Assembly: GCF_016427555.1 (NCBI RefSeq)
Contig: NZ_JAELVS010000001.1
Span: 806,001-870,000, forward strand
Source of the DNA: Marinobacter litoralis
GTDB lineage: Bacteria > Pseudomonadota > Gammaproteobacteria > Pseudomonadales > Oleiphilaceae
Length of the DNA: 64,000 bases
Direction: 5' to 3'
Positions within the stretch are counted from its first letter, which is position 1; every line of letters begins with the position of its first letter. The notes below the pieces were generated by a model, which saw only the letters and a program-made list of their open reading frames with translations, was not told the DNA's origin and did no database searches. A program made the translations under genes and the position numbers. Below, in pieces: positions 61,343-64,000 of this stretch.

Positions 61343-62587
61343 ATGAAGCGCCTGCTGTCTTTTCTGGTTGTATTCAGTTTGCTCGCTTTTGCCGGCTACA
61401 AGGCCGGCGTCTGGTGGCTGGCGGATCAGCGTTTGGCGGACGCGCGTACCCAGCTGTCCAGCACGGGTGTTCTCGAGCGAGGGCAGATCGGTTCGGCACT
61501 TGACGGGCGCCTGCTGCTGAAAGACGCCAGCTGGCTCGATTTCAGATTAACCCAGCCGCTGAGCATGGGGCTGGTCGAGTTGGATGCTCATTCTCCGGTT
61601 GCGCTGGTGACCGGGCTGGCCAATCCCCAGCGCATTGCAGGTGACTGGACCTTGGTCGTTGAGCAGGCGCACATGGTTCTTGAACCCACCATGTTCCGAA
61701 ACTGGGTGACCGAAGATGTTGAGGAATCCTCAACCAAAGCGCCCTTGGTTGCCTTAGCCTGCGCGCCCGATCCCAGACAGCATTTGGGCAGTGGCGACCT
61801 GAAACGCATGGGTATTGATTCGATCGGCGGTGATTTTCGCCTGACCCAAAACCGTGGCGGCCTGCAGGCCGAATTGCACACTCTGGAAATGGGCAGCCTG
61901 GAGCTGAATTGGCCCGGCGCGCGCTTGCACCTATCCCGTGAGGGCGTCGATGTTTCCGGTCACGAGCAGCCTGCGGACATCACCGTGCGGGACGGAGGGT
62001 TGATGCGCCGCATTTCAGCCTACTGCTCACGGGAAACCGGCCTGACCGTCAACGAATGGAGCGTAACCGCAGCCAAAGCCTTGGCGCGCGCGCTGGAGGG
62101 GCGAGGGTATCAGGCGAGTGGACAGTTGATCGCCCTGTACCGTCAGTGGCTGACCGAAGGTGGCGAGCTGCGTTTCCTGGTTAACATTGGCAGCGAGGCC
62201 TATGGCGTTCCGGTTCGCGACGGCGAGAACCCGGGCGCCGCCTGGCCGGTTACCTATAACGGCTCTCAGGTTCCGGACGTTTATCTCAGCAGAATTCAGC
62301 CGGCCGTGCCGGAAGTGGCTCCGGAGGCCTATGAGCCCGTTACTCACCCGGAAACATCACTCCGGCCGCAGTGGTTTGCAGAGCCTGTGGAAAATGCGGG
62401 TTTGTGGCAAGGGCAAACCGTGCGGGTCACGCTGTCGAACGGTAAAACGGTTGAAGGTCGATTGGTGAGTGTGGGTGAGCGAGAACTGGAAGTGGCTCGC
62501 ATGATTGCGGGTGGCGAAGTGGCGTACCCTATGTTGATTCGCGCCGTTGCGCGCTTTGAAGTCTGGCGGAGGGGCCGGGCAAACTGA
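61343..62587 (+). CDS. Unrecognised membrane-anchored protein between argB and argE
   Basis: This 414-residue protein has one N-terminal membrane helix (LLSFLVVFSLLAFAGYKAGV) and a large periplasmic-type domain rich in beta structure. The last about 50 residues (TVRVTLSNGKTVEGRLVS then REVARMIAGG-like and IRAVARFEVWRRG) resemble a small SH3/LSm-like barrel. I do not recognise the family. It lies 23 bases after argB and 20 bases before argE on the same strand, so it is probably in the same transcript. Comparable DUF-type proteins next to argB are known in related genera, but a role in arginine metabolism is not indicated by the sequence. Confidence 0.55.
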   Translation: MKRLLSFLVVFSLLAFAGYKAGVWWLADQRLADARTQLSSTGVLERGQIGSALDGRLLLKDASWLDFRLTQPLSMGLVELDAHSPVALVTGLANPQRIAGDWTLVVEQAHMVLEPTMFRNWVTEDVEESSTKAPLVALACAPDPRQHLGSGDLKRMGIDSIGGDFRLTQNRGGLQAELHTLEMGSLELNWPGARLHLSREGVDVSGHEQPADITVRDGGLMRRISAYCSRETGLTVNEWSVTAAKALARALEGRGYQASGQLIALYRQWLTEGGELRFLVNIGSEAYGVPVRDGENPGAAWPVTYNGSQVPDVYLSRIQPAVPEVAPEAYEPVTHPETSLRPQWFAEPVENAGLWQGQTVRVTLSNGKTVEGRLVSVGERELEVARMIAGGEVAYPMLIRAVARFEVWRRGRAN

Positions 62588-62607
62588 TCTGACGCCGGGA
62601 GGCAGGC

Positions 62608-63777
62608 ATGGTTCAAAGTACGGATACGAAAAACCGGGTGCCGGGCGTTCACGATATGTTGGCACGGCTGATATCCTTGCCTTCCATCAGCAGTGCATCG
62701 CCGGATTGGGATCACAGCAACGAAGCCGTTGTGCGCACGTTGGCCGATTGGCTGGAAACGCTGGGTTTCGCCATAGAGATTCTGGAAGTGCCGGGGATGC
62801 CCGGCAAGTACAATCTGATCGCGACCTTGGGCAGTGGCCCGGGTGGTTTGGTGTTGTCTGGCCATACCGACACCGTACCGTTTGATGATCAGCGCTGGCA
62901 GACCGATCCCTTTACCCTGACCGAGAAAGACGGCCGCTGGTACGGTTTGGGCACCTGCGATATGAAAGGCTTCTTCGCGCTGGCGATTGAAGCCGCCAAG
63001 AGCTTTCTTGACCAGCCTTTGCAACAACCGTTGATCATCCTGGCAACCGCCGACGAAGAAAGCTCGATGAACGGTGCCCGGGCGTTGGCCGAAGCCGGTA
63101 AACCGAAAGCGCGCTATGCGGTGATTGGTGAGCCGACCGGGCTCCGGCCGGTTCGGATGCATAAAGGCATCATGATGGAGCGGCTGAAATTTGAGGGGCA
63201 ATCGGGCCATTCGTCTAATCCTGATCTTGGCCGCAATGCGCTGGAAGGCATGCACGAAGCCATGACCGAATTGCTGGCCTTGCGGGCCGAATGGCAACAG
63301 CAATACCAGAATCCGAATTTTGCGGTGCAGGTACCCACCCTGAATCTGGGCTGTATTCATGGCGGCGATAACCCCAACCGAATCTGTGCCCAGTGCGAAC
63401 TGCATTTTGACTTGCGCCCGTTGCCGGGCATGAACATGGAAACTCTGCGTCAGGCAATCCTCAGCCGTGTGCAGCCGTTGGCCGAGCGCCGCCAGCTCAA
63501 CCTGACGTTTGAGCCACTGTTCGATGGCGTCCCGCCGTTTGAAACCCCGGCCGATGCCGGATTGGTGAAAGCCTGTGAAACTCTGACGGGCCACAAGGCA
63601 CACGCGGTTGCCTTCGCCACCGAGGCTCCCTGGTTGCAGAAGCTGGGGCTGGAAACCTTGGTCATGGGGCCGGGCTCGATTGATCAGGCGCATCAGCCCG
63701 ATGAATTTCTGGAGCTGTCGCAGTTACAGCCCACCATCGATGTTCTGCGCGGGCTGATAAAGCAGTATTGTTTGTAA
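62608..63777 (+). CDS. argE: Acetylornithine deacetylase ArgE
   Basis: This 389-residue zinc peptidase-family enzyme removes the acetyl group in arginine synthesis. GLVLSGHTDTVPFDDQRW binds zinc via His and Asp, GLGTCDMKGFFALAIEA provides the second ligand set, and LATADEESSMNGARAL carries the catalytic glutamate pair. CIHGGDNPNRICAQCELHFD and GPGSIDQAHQPDEFLEL are ArgE-specific. GGGAGG lies before the ATG. argA follows 50 bases downstream. Confidence 0.95.
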   Translation: MVQSTDTKNRVPGVHDMLARLISLPSISSASPDWDHSNEAVVRTLADWLETLGFAIEILEVPGMPGKYNLIATLGSGPGGLVLSGHTDTVPFDDQRWQTDPFTLTEKDGRWYGLGTCDMKGFFALAIEAAKSFLDQPLQQPLIILATADEESSMNGARALAEAGKPKARYAVIGEPTGLRPVRMHKGIMMERLKFEGQSGHSSNPDLGRNALEGMHEAMTELLALRAEWQQQYQNPNFAVQVPTLNLGCIHGGDNPNRICAQCELHFDLRPLPGMNMETLRQAILSRVQPLAERRQLNLTFEPLFDGVPPFETPADAGLVKACETLTGHKAHAVAFATEAPWLQKLGLETLVMGPGSIDQAHQPDEFLELSQLQPTIDVLRGLIKQYCL

Positions 63778-63784
63778 TGAGTGT

Positions 63785-63802
63785 TGGCCGATTAATCGGC
63801 CA
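63785..63802. repeat. 18-bp perfect palindrome between argE and argA
   Basis: TGGCCGATTAATCGGCCA is fully palindromic and lies between the argE stop and the argA start. It may be a hairpin or an operator. It does not match the ARG box pattern I know. Confidence 0.6.
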
Positions 63803-63827
63803 CAAAGGATCGATAAGGGAGACCGGA

Positions 63828-64000
63828 TTGAAATCAAACGACTGGCTGCATGGGTTTCGCCACTCATCTCCGTACATCAACGCCCATCGGGGCCGTACCG
63901 TGGTGTTGACCATGCCCGGGGATGCCATTGAGCATCGGAACTTCATCAACATCATCCACGACATCGCCTTGCTCAGCAGTTTGGGTGTGCGACTTGTCGT
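63828..64000 (+). CDS. argA: N-acetylglutamate synthase ArgA, truncated by window end
   Basis: The first 57 residues are visible: a TTG start with AGGGAG upstream, then KSNDWLHGFRHSSPYINAHR and GRTVVLTMPGDAIEHRNFIN, the ArgA N-terminal amino-acid-kinase-like domain. ArgA makes N-acetylglutamate and is feedback-inhibited by arginine. The gene continues past the right edge, so domain integrity cannot be judged. Its position after argE supports an arginine gene cluster. Confidence 0.9.
   Translation, partial: MKSNDWLHGFRHSSPYINAHRGRTVVLTMPGDAIEHRNFINIIHDIALLSSLGVRLV

Noticed and set aside
62344..63693. 449-codon open frame on the minus strand opposite argE
   Set aside because: It is the shadow of argE; the residue composition is unnatural and there is no family motif.

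Overview
The window looks like a chromosomal segment of a marine, hydrocarbon-associated gammaproteobacterium close to Marinobacter (Pseudomonadales sensu lato). Three things point there. Gene order matches known Pseudomonas blocks: hpt/ubiC/ubiA/phoB/phoR near rubredoxin genes, rpmB-rpmG/radC/coaBC/dut/algC/argB, and a lao-type alcohol oxidation cluster. GC content is moderate to high. Acyl-CoA, alkanol and rubredoxin genes are abundant. These assignments rest on protein motifs and synteny read by eye, not on database searches. Nearly everything is core or semi-core. I see no rRNA, tRNA, CRISPR array, prophage or transposase gene.

Layout. 1-3280: truncated YbaK-type deacylase, mscS, mnmH and an ETFB-lysine-type methyltransferase. 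3281-3765 has no protein gene but encodes, on the minus strand, what looks like a CsrB/RsmZ-family sRNA: 15 GGA motifs in about 206 nt, several in hairpin loops, with a -10 box, a Rho-independent terminator and an upstream GacA/CRP-like dyad. 3766-12595: VanZ-like, cysZ, rapA, fadE, crcB, a cold-shock gene with a long leader, a Yip1 membrane protein and an orphan PAAR protein. 12600-15625: HPP transporter and short asparaginase, divergent around an NtrC-like dyad, then rsuA and a membrane hydrolase. 15748-18893: PEP-CTERM protein with a sigma-54-type promoter, lytic transglycosylase, and a REC/PilZ-like regulator. 18890-24724: phoR, phoB (with PHO box), ubiA, ubiC, hpt, rubredoxin and rubredoxin reductase. 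24868-33841: tesB, two c-di-GMP proteins, a flavodoxin, a Pit phosphate transporter and a PanP-type decarboxylase.

34039-42764: DUF503 protein, AidB-like acyl-CoA dehydrogenase with its TetR, a SutA-like small protein, hemB, ppk1, a DUF945 protein and coaD. Two long palindromic, MITE-like intergenic elements (34412-34605 and 42887-42976) share an internal layout and form the clearest repeat family here. 43037-47687: laoA-laoB-laoC and divergent laoR around a perfect 16-bp palindrome. 47869-54437: engB, cytochrome c4, dsbA, a nuclease-family gene that starts inside a 16-codon leader peptide, and a glycine-betaine-type ABC transporter. 54508-64000: rpmB-rpmG, radC, coaBC-dut-algC-argB, an unrecognised membrane-anchored protein, argE and the start of argA.

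Functionally the window combines fatty acid, alkanol and alkane metabolism (fadE, tesB, AidB-like, lao genes, rubA/rubB), phosphate handling (phoBR, pit, ppk1), arginine and cofactor synthesis, and global regulation (predicted Csr sRNA, c-di-GMP enzymes, NtrC-like and sigma-54-like sites). No wholly new multigene system is evident. The most noteworthy items are the CsrB-like RNA, the palindromic element family, the sigma-54/PEP-CTERM pairing and the unannotated leader peptide.
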